Source of the DNA: JAHEEL01 sp963700375
GTDB lineage: Bacteria; Actinomycetota; Acidimicrobiia; Spongiisociales; UBA5794
DNA: 64,000 nucleotides
NCBI GenBank assembly: GCA_963700375.1
Contig: CAVOXF010000001.1
Span: 124,001-188,000 of the forward strand
Direction of reading: 5' to 3'
In this document: piece after piece, positions 42,847-51,569 of the stretch
Layout of the letters: every line of letters starts with the position of its first letter
Position numbering within the stretch: the stretch's first letter is position 1
Program-made: the position numbers and the translations under genes
Notes under the pieces: model-generated
What the model saw: the letters and a program-made list of their open reading frames with translations, nothing else
The model's database searches: none
Told to the model about the DNA's origin: nothing

Positions 42847-45072
42847 GGCGACGGCGGTCAGGGCCTGATCCAGCACCGCGACCAGACGATCGGCGTCTTT
42901 CGTGCCGAACACCATCGGCGGTTTGATCTTGATGACGTTCGCAAACGGACCGTCGGTACTCAGCAGAACGCCCTGGGTCTTCGCGTGTTCGACGACGGCT
43001 CGCGCACGGGCGGGCGCAGGCTGCTTCGATGCACGATCAACGACCAACTCGACACCCAGATACAGGCCGGCGCCGCGTACGTCGCCGATACCGTCGTGCC
43101 GCCCCGCGAGAGCCTTCAGAGACTCGAGGAGGTAGTCGCCGAGCACAGCGCCGTGGTGGACCACGTTGAGGCGGTCCATCTCGGCAAACACGGCGTTCCC
43201 CACCGCAACCGAAACCGGATTGCCACCGAACGTGTTGAAGTACTCCATCCCGTTGTCGAATTGCCCGGCGATCGAGCGTGTGGTGACCACGGCTGCGAGC
43301 GGGTGTCCGTTCCCCGCCGGCTTGCCCATCGTGACGACGTCCGGCTCGAGGCCGTAGCGCTGGAAGGACCAGCAGATTCCGGTTCGACCGAAGCCGGTCT
43401 GCACCTCGTCGGCGATCACCAGTCCTCCTCTGGCCCGCACCGCTTCGTACGCCGCGTCGAGGACGTCGGGAGCCGGGATCACCTGGCCACCGCAGCCGGG
43501 GAGCGTCTCGGCGATCAGACCGGCGGGCTCGGTGCCTTCGAGAATCGCGTCGGCCAGCCCCCGGTAGCGCTCGGCGGCACCGGCGCCACCGAATTCCGGA
43601 ACGCGATAGGGGTCCGGCGACGGGAGCACGTGCACCCAGTCGGCCTGGCCTCGTCCACCCGGTGCGTTGAACTTGTACGGGCTCACGTCGATCAGCGTCG
43701 AGGTGTTGCCGTGGTAGCCGTGATCCAGACACACGATGTCGCGCCGCCCGGTTGCGGTGCGGACGAGGCGAATCGCCAGCTCGTTGGCTTCGCTCCCGGA
43801 GTTGACGAGGAATACGCGGTCGAGGTGGCCGGGAAGCGTCGCGAGCAGCCGCTCCGCATAGCGGAAGATGTCGGCGTGCAAGTAGCGGGTGTTCGTGTTG
43901 AGAACACGCATCTGATCGGCGGCCGCAGCCGCGACGACCCGATTGCCGTGCCCCACATGGGACACGTTGTTCACGCAGTCCAGGTAGCGCCGCCCGCGCT
44001 CGTCGTAGAGAAACGCCCCGGATCCACGGACGATGTTGAGCGGTTCGGCGTAGCTGAGGCCGAGTGACGGACCCAGGATCGAACGCTGGTCGAGCAGATC
44101 GGCGGTGACGCGGCCCGGCTCTCGGGGGTAGCCCGCTGCCGTGGTGAGTTCTGCGGCGATGCCGTCAACGTCGCCGAGCATGAGGCGCTCCAGGAGGTCC
44201 CACGCCATGTCCTCCGTGAGCATGTGGTGCGGGTTGGATCCTCCGCGAGCGGCAGAAACGGTGACAGACGTTGCGAGGCGAGCGAGGATGAAGTCGAGGA
44301 TCACGTCGGCCTCGACCTCTTCGATGGGTGCAACCGACCGGTACCCGACGATCACGTCCGCGGCCACCGAGACAGGATCGTCCTGGTCGAGCATGGCGTA
44401 CGTGCTCGCGATGGCGAGGTCCGCCACACGCACCGTGTGGACCGCGTCACCGAAGTCGATGACACCGGCGACGACACCGTCCCGAACGATGAGGTGCTCG
44501 TCGTTCAGATCATTGTGAAGGACCTGCCTCGGCAACGCGCCGTAGTTGATGCCGGCGATGCGGAGCAGCACACCATCGATCAGTCTGCGGCGGAGCGGGT
44601 CCGTAACCATGCTCGCTCGCTCGCCGACGATTCGGACCGCGTCGGTGATATCCCAGAGGAATCGGTCGGGACGGGGCCCCGATGCCAGGTCTGCAAGCGC
44701 GTTCACGACCGTACCGGCGACGACACCGATCTGGCCGGCAAGCTCGGCGGGCCGACTCAACTCGCTGAACGGCGTTCCTTCGACCCACGTGTAGAGGTGC
44801 ACGAATCGCCCATCATCGAGTGTGGCCCATGAATCGCCGTCGAGCGTCTGAACGACTTGCGGGGTGTCGATCGGGCAATCACCCAATGCGGTGATCGCTG
44901 ACTGCCGAAAGGAGAGCATCGCCGGATCCTGATTCGACGGTGAGATGCGGAGCAGATAGGAGCGGCCGTCGGTGCCAACGAGCCTCCGGTTGTCGTCGAT
45001 CTCCCCCGGCAGCGGGGTGCTCTCACCGCGTATTCCGAAGACCGTCTCGGTCAGCTGTTCATAGCCGTTCAT
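42841..45072 (-). CDS. aminoglycoside-phosphotransferase-like kinase fused to class III PLP enzyme
   Basis: A 743-residue fusion. Residues ~1-310 are an APH/choline-kinase fold with VLHNDLNDEHLIV and GVIDFGD (metal-binding DFG). Residues ~330-743 are a class III aminotransferase-type PLP enzyme with VNSGSEANELAIRL, DHGYHGNTSTLID, IADEVQTGFGRTG and the PLP lysine K584 (TMGKPAGNGHP). In animals the analogous separate proteins are hydroxylysine kinase and the PLP phospho-lyases AGXT2L1/L2, which eliminate phosphate from phosphoethanolamine or phosphohydroxylysine. The fusion thus suggests phosphorylation of an amino alcohol followed by phosphate elimination to an aldehyde. Start ATG 45072 at MNGYEQLTETVFG. 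Substrate is inference. Confidence 0.82.
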   Translation of the reverse strand: MNGYEQLTETVFGIRGESTPLPGEIDDNRRLVGTDGRSYLLRISPSNQDPAMLSFRQSAITALGDCPIDTPQVVQTLDGDSWATLDDGRFVHLYTWVEGTPFSELSRPAELAGQIGVVAGTVVNALADLASGPRPDRFLWDITDAVRIVGERASMVTDPLRRRLIDGVLLRIAGINYGALPRQVLHNDLNDEHLIVRDGVVAGVIDFGDAVHTVRVADLAIASTYAMLDQDDPVSVAADVIVGYRSVAPIEEVEADVILDFILARLATSVTVSAARGGSNPHHMLTEDMAWDLLERLMLGDVDGIAAELTTAAGYPREPGRVTADLLDQRSILGPSLGLSYAEPLNIVRGSGAFLYDERGRRYLDCVNNVSHVGHGNRVVAAAAADQMRVLNTNTRYLHADIFRYAERLLATLPGHLDRVFLVNSGSEANELAIRLVRTATGRRDIVCLDHGYHGNTSTLIDVSPYKFNAPGGRGQADWVHVLPSPDPYRVPEFGGAGAAERYRGLADAILEGTEPAGLIAETLPGCGGQVIPAPDVLDAAYEAVRARGGLVIADEVQTGFGRTGICWSFQRYGLEPDVVTMGKPAGNGHPLAAVVTTRSIAGQFDNGMEYFNTFGGNPVSVAVGNAVFAEMDRLNVVHHGAVLGDYLLESLKALAGRHDGIGDVRGAGLYLGVELVVDRASKQPAPARARAVVEHAKTQGVLLSTDGPFANVIKIKPPMVFGTKDADRLVAVLDQALTAVAG

Positions 45073-45089
45073 GGTGGGGCCGGACGCTA

Positions 45090-46196
45090 CTACGGGGTAC
45101 CAGACGAGAATCCGGGGCGCTCGATGGCGGGAACGTCGGCCTCGATCCCGACCTCCGTGGCCTTGACCGCGACCCATATCTGCGTCCCAACGGCCAGGCC
45201 GAGAAGTCGCGTTGCCTCGGCCGTGATCTCCACGACCAGGGGCAATGGGGACCCCGTGCGGAGCCGTGTCCGCTCCCCAAGCGGTTCGATGAGATCGATG
45301 GTCGTCGGCCAGGTGTTGCGGGGGCTCCCGTCCGGTTCGTGAAGGTGGACCGAGACCGCCGTCGGACGGATCGTGATCAGCACGTCACCCTCGATCTCCG
45401 TGTCGGCGACGTGGAGGTGGTGGGCGTCGGTCTCAACGCGCCCGTGTGCCACCGTCCCGGTGAACAGGTTCGACCCGACGAGGTCCGCCACATAGGAGGT
45501 GCGAGGACGCAGGCGGATCTCGTCGGCCGTGCCGCTCTGTGTGATCGTGCCGTCTTCGATCACATGGATCTCGTCGGCAAGCAAGAACGCCTCGGTGGGG
45601 TCGTGGGTGATGAGAAGACGGGGCCCGGGGAAGCTCCGGAGGTGAGCGGCGAGCGTCCGACGCAGTTGGGCGCGCGTCGTGACGTCGAGCGCGGCAAGGG
45701 GTTCGTCGAGCAGCAGGAGGTCGGGTTCGGTCACGAGGGCACGGGCCATGGCCACGCGTTGCGCCTGCCCGCCCGACAGCTCCAGCGGCCTGCGATGTGC
45801 GAGCCCGTCGAGACCCATGCGATTGACCCATTCTCCGGATCGGACGTTCGCTTCGTCGTGCCGAACACCTCGACTCCGCAGCCCGAATGCCACGTTCTCG
45901 AGCACGCTGAGATTCGGGAACAGCAGATAGTCCTGAAACACCACTCCCACGTTGCGTTCCTCGGGCGGAACGAATATCTCGGCGTCCGGATCATCGAGGA
46001 CTCTGCCTGCGAGTTCGATCCGGCCGCGGTCGATGGGCCGGAGACCGGCGAGCGCTTTGACGGCGGTCGACTTTCCCGCACCGTTCGGACCGAGCAAGGC
46101 CGCCGTCCTGCCTGGCTGGATCGACAGGGCAAGATCCAGTCGGAACGAGTCGGTTACATCCACCTGGAGACGGGCATCGAGCCCTTGCCCGGTCAT
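45090..46196 (-). CDS. modC: molybdate ABC transporter ATP-binding protein
   Basis: A 368-residue ATPase. Walker A GPNGAGKST, then FVPPEERNVGVVFQDYLLFP (typical of ModC), signature LSGGQAQRVAMARAL, Walker B LLLLDEPLAALD and H-loop LLITHDPTEA. The C-terminal ~120 residues contain a TOBE/Mop-type oxyanion-binding domain (AVGTQIWVAVKATEVGIE). Start ATG 46196 overlaps the modB stop (ATGA). Last gene of modABC. Confidence 0.92.
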   Translation of the reverse strand: MTGQGLDARLQVDVTDSFRLDLALSIQPGRTAALLGPNGAGKSTAVKALAGLRPIDRGRIELAGRVLDDPDAEIFVPPEERNVGVVFQDYLLFPNLSVLENVAFGLRSRGVRHDEANVRSGEWVNRMGLDGLAHRRPLELSGGQAQRVAMARALVTEPDLLLLDEPLAALDVTTRAQLRRTLAAHLRSFPGPRLLITHDPTEAFLLADEIHVIEDGTITQSGTADEIRLRPRTSYVADLVGSNLFTGTVAHGRVETDAHHLHVADTEIEGDVLITIRPTAVSVHLHEPDGSPRNTWPTTIDLIEPLGERTRLRTGSPLPLVVEITAEATRLLGLAVGTQIWVAVKATEVGIEADVPAIERPGFSSGTP

Positions 46197-47002
46197 AGCG
46201 CCTTCCACCATCGTTCCCGGAGCGCGATCAGCACGACGAGCGAGACCACGACCATCACGAGGCTGATGGCCACTGCCGTGTTCCGGTCGCTCTCGAGTGC
46301 CACGAAGACCGCCAGCGGCATCGTTTGGGTCCTGCCCTGGAGGTTCCCGGCGAAGGTGATCGTTGCACCGAACTCGCCGAACGCTCGCGCCCACGTCAGT
46401 ACCAGGCCGGCCAAGAGCGACGGGCCGATCATCGGCAGCGTGACTCGTCGCAGCACCGTCCATTTGCCGGCGCCCAGCGTCGCTGCGGCCCCCTCGTAGC
46501 GCTGGTCCAAATTGCGAAGGGCACCTTCGACGGTGATCACCAGAAATGGCATTGCCACGAACGTGCTGGCAATCACGACACCCCATGTCGAGAACGGAAG
46601 CACCAACCCGGTCGCTTCGTAGAGCGGCTCCCCCACTAGGCCCCGTCGACCGAGGGCGAACAGAAGGGCCGCGCCGCCGACGACAGGAGGCAGGACGAGC
46701 GGCAGCGTGACGATGCCTCGAACCAGGGCCCGTCCCGGGAACTCGACCCGGGCCATGAGCCACGCGAGCGGCACACCGAACAGCGCGGCGATTCCGGTTG
46801 CGGCGATCGACGACACCAGCGACAGCCAGAGTGCGTCCGTGACCACGTCACTCGCGAGCAGTCCTGGCAGGTCGGACCATGGGACGCGAGCCAGTAGGCC
46901 GGCGAACGGGACCACGAAGACCGCGAGACCGAGCGCGCCGAGAACGATCAGAACGATCGGCGGGCGATCCCTGACCTTGCGGCGGTTCGGTCGCACGGTC
47001 AT
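46193..47002 (-). CDS. modB: molybdate ABC transporter permease
   Basis: A 269-residue permease with six helices and the EAA-type loop EGAAATLGAGKWTVLRRVTLPMI that contacts ModC. The segment LVLPPVVGGAALLFALGRRG is characteristic of ModB. Start ATG 47002 overlaps modA's stop (ATGA), and its own stop overlaps modC. It imports molybdate for molybdenum-cofactor enzymes. Confidence 0.92.
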   Translation of the reverse strand: MTVRPNRRKVRDRPPIVLIVLGALGLAVFVVPFAGLLARVPWSDLPGLLASDVVTDALWLSLVSSIAATGIAALFGVPLAWLMARVEFPGRALVRGIVTLPLVLPPVVGGAALLFALGRRGLVGEPLYEATGLVLPFSTWGVVIASTFVAMPFLVITVEGALRNLDQRYEGAAATLGAGKWTVLRRVTLPMIGPSLLAGLVLTWARAFGEFGATITFAGNLQGRTQTMPLAVFVALESDRNTAVAISLVMVVVSLVVLIALRERWWKAL

Positions 47003-47769
47003 GGTGTGCCGAATCCGTTTGCGGCGAGTACGGCCCGGCCGTCCTCCGAGAGGATGAAGGCGACGAGCTTGACGGCACCGGCGCCGTTGGGGGCCGTGGA
47101 GAGGACCGCGATCGGATACTCCGCCACGACGTTGACACTGGGTGGGATATCGATACCCACGACGGTGCCGCCGGTCGATGCCACATCGGTGACGTAGGTG
47201 ATCCCGGCGTCGAGTTCTCCCGCCTCGATCTTCGTGAGCAACGCTCGCACATCCGGTTCGTTGGTGTCGATCGACGCCACGACGCCGGCGTTGGCGAGCG
47301 ACTCGCGCGCGAACACGCCACACGGCACGGCTTCCGCACACAGACCGATCAGCAGGTCCTCCCTGCTGAAGTCGTCGAGGCCGCTGATCCCCGCTGGGTT
47401 GCCCGCCGGAACGGCAATCTGAAGGAGATTGCGAGCAAAGACCTGTGGCTCTCCGACGACCACCCCCTCATCAACCACCGCATCCATGTTCGCAGCGTTC
47501 GCGGACGCGAAGACATCCACCGGGGCCCCCTCGATGATTTGCTCGCGCAGCGCCGAGCTGCCTCCCAGGTTGAGGATCACGTCGATGTCGGGGTGCTCCC
47601 GCTCGAAGGCGGCTTCGATGGCGGTGAAGGCGTCGGTGAGCGATGCCGCCGCCGACACGAGGACGTCTCCGGAAGAATCACTCAACGTCCCGTCCTCTCC
47701 GTCCGTGGTGCCGCAGGCCGCGATCAGCAGCGCCAAAGCTGTAACGATCGCGATGCGGTGTGCGGCCAT
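46999..47769 (-). CDS. modA: molybdate-binding lipoprotein
   Basis: A 256-residue periplasmic-type binding protein anchored by a lipobox (LLIAACGT). Typical ModA segments are VLVSAAASLTDAFTAIEAAFE, LNLGGSSALREQIIEGAPVDVFASA, and GITYVTDV near the C-terminal lobe. The start may be ATG 47769 or 47775, two codons apart. First gene of modABC, divergent from a PadR-like gene across 89 bp. Confidence 0.92.
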   Translation of the reverse strand: MAAHRIAIVTALALLIAACGTTDGEDGTLSDSSGDVLVSAAASLTDAFTAIEAAFEREHPDIDVILNLGGSSALREQIIEGAPVDVFASANAANMDAVVDEGVVVGEPQVFARNLLQIAVPAGNPAGISGLDDFSREDLLIGLCAEAVPCGVFARESLANAGVVASIDTNEPDVRALLTKIEAGELDAGITYVTDVASTGGTVVGIDIPPSVNVVAEYPIAVLSTAPNGAGAVKLVAFILSEDGRAVLAANGFGTP

Positions 47770-47781
47770 GACCATCTCTAC

Positions 47782-47798
47782 TAGTCTCAAGGTGACTA
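47782..47798. promoter_or_regulatory. candidate operator between modABC and the PadR-like gene
   Basis: TAGTC (47782-47786) and GACTA (47794-47798) form an inverted repeat with a 7-base centre, just upstream of modA and 61 bases before the PadR-like gene. The placement suits a regulator acting on modA. Short and unproven. Confidence 0.3.
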
Positions 47799-47858
47799 TT
47801 GCATGGTAGTGGCGGGACCGACCCCACAACCGGCGAACGAATCGGAAAGCATCCCTTG

Positions 47859-48404
47859 ATGTCAACTTCGTCCGGACCGCCCAGCGCCTCGGTCCGGCTG
47901 TCGCGAACCGAGTATGCGGTGCTCGGCCTGCTCGCTGAGCACCCGGCTCATGGCTTCGCGGTCTTCAAGGAACTGAGACCCGGGACGGCGGTCGGTCGCG
48001 TGTTCACCGTTCGACGGCCACTCGTCTATCGGGCCCTCGACCGCCTCGTAGCGGCCGGGTTTGCCGAGCCGGTCCACACCGAGCCGGGAGACGCGGGACC
48101 ACAACGCGTAATCCACCACATCACCGGGTCGGGGCGTGCCCGTCTCGGCGAATGGCTCAGCGACCCCGTCGAGCACGTGCGCGACATCCGCATCGAGTTC
48201 CTGCTGAAGCTGGCCCTTCTGGAACGATCCGGTGCATCTCCGCTCACCCTGATCCGGAGGCAACGAATCGCCCTTGAGGACACCTTGAGCGCCCTTGATG
48301 TTCCAGCCAGCATTCCCGACGCTGTCGAGCTATGGCGCCACCACAACGCCGTGGCGACCTCTGCCTATCTCAAGGACCTCGAGACCCGCTACCGGAAGGC
48401 ATAG
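47859..48404 (+). CDS. PadR-like winged-helix regulator
   Basis: A 181-residue regulator with a PadR/MarR-like winged helix: LSRTEYAVLGLLAEHPAHGFAVFKEL, then RPLVYRALDRLVAAGFAEPV and the wing GPQRVIHHITGSGRARL. A C-terminal helical part follows (PadR C-terminal type). ATG 47859 gives the expected N-terminus. Divergent from modABC, so it may control molybdate uptake, though PadR proteins usually sense phenolic or drug-like ligands; that link rests on position only. Confidence 0.75.
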   Translation: MSTSSGPPSASVRLSRTEYAVLGLLAEHPAHGFAVFKELRPGTAVGRVFTVRRPLVYRALDRLVAAGFAEPVHTEPGDAGPQRVIHHITGSGRARLGEWLSDPVEHVRDIRIEFLLKLALLERSGASPLTLIRRQRIALEDTLSALDVPASIPDAVELWRHHNAVATSAYLKDLETRYRKA

Positions 48405-48455
48405 CCCCGGTCCGACCAGCGACCGGATCTCCACGCTCCACTCGTGTCCCGGCCT

Positions 48456-48592
48456 ATGACTGAGTTTGACGAGGCACCGACTCTTGCGACAGAGCTGGCA
48501 CTCGAGAACGTCGGAGATCGGGCGCCGGCATCGTCATGGGAGTCGTCGCCTCTGGGATCCTCGCCGCAGGCGCGATATGGATGTACGCCTAG
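48456..48592 (+). pseudogene. 45-residue single-pass membrane protein, one frame break
   Basis: ATG 48456 opens MTEFDEAPTLATELALENVGDRAP. After one missing base in GCGCCGGCATC (GCGCCCGGC restores the frame) it continues GIVMGVVASGILAAGAIWMYA to TAG 48592. The product would have an acidic N-terminal helix and one C-terminal membrane helix. Too short and broken to be called automatically. Function unknown. Confidence 0.4.
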
Positions 48593-48670
48593 TTCCCGCT
48601 GGATGACTCCGTCGGGAGAAGGCCGGAGCCTTTATGCTCTGACCTACCGAGCCAATTCCTGGAGGCACGT

Positions 48671-49072
48671 ATGGCCAACATCATCCTCGGCTACATGGAC
48701 AACCCTGAGGGCAATCGCGCCCTCGATCTCGCAATCGAGCAGACCCACCAACGTGACGCGAGGCTGATCGTCGTCCATTCGCTGCGCGGCGGGACACACA
48801 CGTCGCCCGAAGAGATCAACGCAGCGCGCGCGGCGCTCGGCTTGGTCGGTGCACGGCTCACCGAAGAGGGCATCGATTTCGAGATCGAGGATTACGTGCG
48901 CGGCAACGCGCCGGCCGATGACATCCTTGCGGCCGCCTCCGACTATCACGCTGAGCTCATCGTGATCGGCTATCAGCGGCGCACCGCCGCCGGCAAGCTT
49001 CTGCTCGGCAGCAAGGCGCTCCAGGTGATGATCGACGCCGAATGCCCCGTCCTGGCAGTCGCCACGCCGTAA
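48671..49072 (+). CDS. universal stress protein (UspA family)
   Basis: A 133-residue single-domain Usp: MANIILGYMDNPEGNRALDLAI, then DARLIVVHSL, and the C-terminal nucleotide-binding pattern IVIGYQRRTAAGKLLLGSKALQVMIDAECPVLAVATP. The usual G-2x-G-9x-G(S/T) is present only in altered form (GYQRRTAAGKLLLGS), so ATP binding is possible but not assured. CTGGAGG precedes ATG 48671. Monocistronic; a hairpin follows. Confidence 0.85.
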   Translation: MANIILGYMDNPEGNRALDLAIEQTHQRDARLIVVHSLRGGTHTSPEEINAARAALGLVGARLTEEGIDFEIEDYVRGNAPADDILAAASDYHAELIVIGYQRRTAAGKLLLGSKALQVMIDAECPVLAVATP

Positions 49073-49083
49073 GGCGCGTGGCG
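49060..49083. terminator. hairpin between convergent usp and ald genes
   Basis: CGCCACGCC (49060-49068) faces GGCGCGTGGCG (49073-49083) around GTAA, with two unpaired bases in the right arm. It overlaps the end of the stress-protein gene and lies just before the ald stop, so it can serve both. Confidence 0.5.
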
Positions 49084-49088
49084 TTCGA

Positions 49089-50225
49089 TCAGTCGATCGC
49101 CGCGCAGTACTCCTCGAGGGCGATCACCGGGTCGACGTAGTCGTAGCCGAGCGCCGTCGCGACATGCTCCTCGGTCACGACCCCGCCACACACGTTCAAG
49201 CCACCGAGCAGGTGGTGGTCGTCGAGCATGGCCTTCCTCGGCCCCTTGTCCGCCAGAGCGAGTGTGAACGGAAGCGTCGCGTTGTTGAGCGCGTGGGTCG
49301 ACGTCTGCGGAACCGCACCCGGCATGTTCGCGACGCAGTAGTGCACCACGCCGTCGACGACATAGGTCGGGTTCTCATGGGTCGTAGGGTGCGACGTCTC
49401 GAAACACCCGCCCTGATCGATCGCCACGTCGACGAGGACCGATCCGGTCTTCATCCGTCTCACCATGTCGGCGCTGACGAGCGTCGGAGCCCGGTCACCC
49501 TTGACCAGCACCGCGCCAATCACCAGATCAGCCTGAAGCACGAACTCCTCGATCGCGGACCTCGTTGAGTACACCGTCTCGAGCGAGCTGCCGAAGTGGC
49601 GGGCGAGTCGATTGAGCACCGAGACGCTCTTGTCGAGTACCACGACATCTCCTCCAAGGCCGGTGGCCATCTGGATCGCATGCTCCCCCACGACGCCCCC
49701 GCCGATCACGACCACACGCGCCGGCATCACGCCCGGGACACCACCCAGGAGAAGTCCGGCACCGCCATGGGGCGCTTCGAGGCAGTGCGCACCGGCCTGG
49801 ATCGACATGCGACCGGCGACCTGCGACATCGGGGCGAGGAGAGGCAAGCCGCCCGTGTCGTCGGTGACGGTCTCATAGGCGATGCATGTTGCTCCGCTCT
49901 CGACGAGATCCTTGGTCTGTTCCGGGTCTGGAGCGAGGTGCAGATAGGTGAAGAGCACGTGTCCGGGACGGAGACGCGCACGCTCAACGGCCTGCGGTTC
50001 CTTGACCTTGACGATCATCGTCGCCCGCGACCACACCTCATCGGAGTTCGCCGCGATGGCGGCCCCGGCATCGACGTAGTCATCGTCTGACGCCGCGATT
50101 CCGATGCCGGCCTGCGTCTCAACGGTCACCTCGTGACCGTGGGCGACGAGCTCCCGCACGGACGCGGGAGTCAAGCCAACGCGGCGCTCGGCGCTCTTGA
50201 TCTCCTTCGGAACCCCGACGATCAT
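49089..50225 (-). CDS. ald: alanine dehydrogenase
   Basis: A 378-residue NAD-dependent enzyme interconverting alanine and pyruvate plus ammonia. Features: IVGVPKEIKSAERRVGLTPASV opening, VKVKEPQAVE with the substrate lysine, TYLHLAPD, MSQVAGRMSIQAGAHCLE, the NAD loop VVVIGGGVVGEHAIQMA, and DVAIDQGGCFETSHPTTH. ATG 50225 is preceded by GGAGGTGAGTG; the GTG one codon upstream is less likely. It faces the same way as the aminotransferase upstream, 57 bases apart, a possible beta-alanine/alanine metabolism unit. Confidence 0.94.
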   Translation of the reverse strand: MIVGVPKEIKSAERRVGLTPASVRELVAHGHEVTVETQAGIGIAASDDDYVDAGAAIAANSDEVWSRATMIVKVKEPQAVERARLRPGHVLFTYLHLAPDPEQTKDLVESGATCIAYETVTDDTGGLPLLAPMSQVAGRMSIQAGAHCLEAPHGGAGLLLGGVPGVMPARVVVIGGGVVGEHAIQMATGLGGDVVVLDKSVSVLNRLARHFGSSLETVYSTRSAIEEFVLQADLVIGAVLVKGDRAPTLVSADMVRRMKTGSVLVDVAIDQGGCFETSHPTTHENPTYVVDGVVHYCVANMPGAVPQTSTHALNNATLPFTLALADKGPRKAMLDDHHLLGGLNVCGGVVTEEHVATALGYDYVDPVIALEEYCAAID

Positions 50226-50281
50226 CACTCACCTCCACTTCGGCCTTCGTATCCAATCGGAACGAAGGCGTTCGCTGTCGT

Positions 50282-51496
50282 TCAACTCGTTTCGAGAACC
50301 TTCCTCAAGCCTGACACCATCTGATCAATTTGACCGTCCGTGATGACAAGCGGCGGACACATCAACAGATACGGCGGTAGCGGCCGCATGATGACCCCTT
50401 CTCCCAGGAGCCGGTCCCGGGCTGCCACAGCGTCGACACCGTCGGGGAGCGTGACGCCCCACACTGCTCCCTCGCCGCGCACGTTGATCAGGAGGCCGTC
50501 GTCGAGCAACCCGGAGAGGCCCGCCTGCAGCCGTGCTCCGATCTCGGGCGCTCGAGCGAGCAACCCTTCGCGCTCCTGAATCTCGATCGCCTTGAGCACC
50601 GCGACGGCCCCGAGAGGGTGCCCGGAGTAGGTGTACCCGGTCCGCAGTAGGAATCCCTCGTTGGCTTCCAGCGCGTCCTTCACGGCGGGACCGACGATGA
50701 CCCCGGAGAAGGGCACGTATCCCGAAGTCGCCGCCTTGGCGAACGTGATCATGTCCGGCGTCACCCCATAGAACTGGCTGCCGAACCACTCGCCGAGGCG
50801 GCCGAACCCGGTGATGACCTCATCGTGGATCAAATAGGCACCGGATATGTCGCAGAGGTCGCGGAGATGCTGGAGGTATCCCGGTTGTGCCGGCCACACA
50901 CCGCCCGCACCCTGCACGGGTTCGGTTATGACCGCGGCTATCTCGTCACCATGATCGGCGAAGATCTGCTTCATGGCCTCCTCGTCGTCGGCCGGGACGT
51001 TCACGACGCCGGGGACGAGCGGGCCCCACCCGTCGCGATTTGGGGCGATCCCTTGGAGCGACGTGCCGCCGTAGTTGGTTCCGTGGTAGCCGCGCTCCCG
51101 ACTCACGACGATCGTCTTCTCGGGGTGCCCCGCCTCGCGCTGGGCAATGCGGGCAAACTTCATGGCGGTGTCGACGGCTTCGGAGCCGGAGGTGCCGAAG
51201 AAGACACGGCACTCGTCGTATGGCGACAGTTCAGCGATCTTGTCGGCCGCCTCGTCCGCCGGACCGTTGGTGAACGGATCAAACGCGTGATAGGCCGCCA
51301 GGACCCTGGCCTGTGCCGCGATCGCCGCAGCCATCTCCTCGCGCCCGTGACCGATGTTGACGTACCAGAGCGAGGCCATTCCATCGATGTAGGAGTTGCC
51401 GGCATCGTCGAAGACCACGGCGCCCTCGCCGCGCGCAATCGTGATGAACTCACGCTTGCGCGGTGGTGTGAACGGGTGAAGGAACGATCCGGGCAT
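50282..51496 (-). CDS. class III aminotransferase (omega-amino acid/beta-alanine:pyruvate type)
   Basis: A 404-residue PLP aminotransferase. Motifs: SYIDGMASLWYVNIGHGREEMAAA, FFGTSGSEAVDTAMKFAR, YHGTNYGGTSLQG, AVITEPVQGAGGVWP, the PLP aspartate in LIHDEVITGFGRLGEWFGS, and the lysine in ITFAKAATSGYVPFSG. Start ATG 51496 (MPGSFLHPFTPPRK) has AAGGTGG upstream; an in-frame GTG 33 bases earlier is weaker. The exact amino donor is uncertain; neighbouring ald suggests alanine or pyruvate as partner. Confidence 0.85.
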   Translation of the reverse strand: MPGSFLHPFTPPRKREFITIARGEGAVVFDDAGNSYIDGMASLWYVNIGHGREEMAAAIAAQARVLAAYHAFDPFTNGPADEAADKIAELSPYDECRVFFGTSGSEAVDTAMKFARIAQREAGHPEKTIVVSRERGYHGTNYGGTSLQGIAPNRDGWGPLVPGVVNVPADDEEAMKQIFADHGDEIAAVITEPVQGAGGVWPAQPGYLQHLRDLCDISGAYLIHDEVITGFGRLGEWFGSQFYGVTPDMITFAKAATSGYVPFSGVIVGPAVKDALEANEGFLLRTGYTYSGHPLGAVAVLKAIEIQEREGLLARAPEIGARLQAGLSGLLDDGLLINVRGEGAVWGVTLPDGVDAVAARDRLLGEGVIMRPLPPYLLMCPPLVITDGQIDQMVSGLRKVLETS

Positions 51497-51569
51497 GTCA
51501 ACCACCTTCCATATCGGTACGCCTGTCACCTGACAGACGTCCCTTCATCTCTCTCTGATTCCAAAATCC

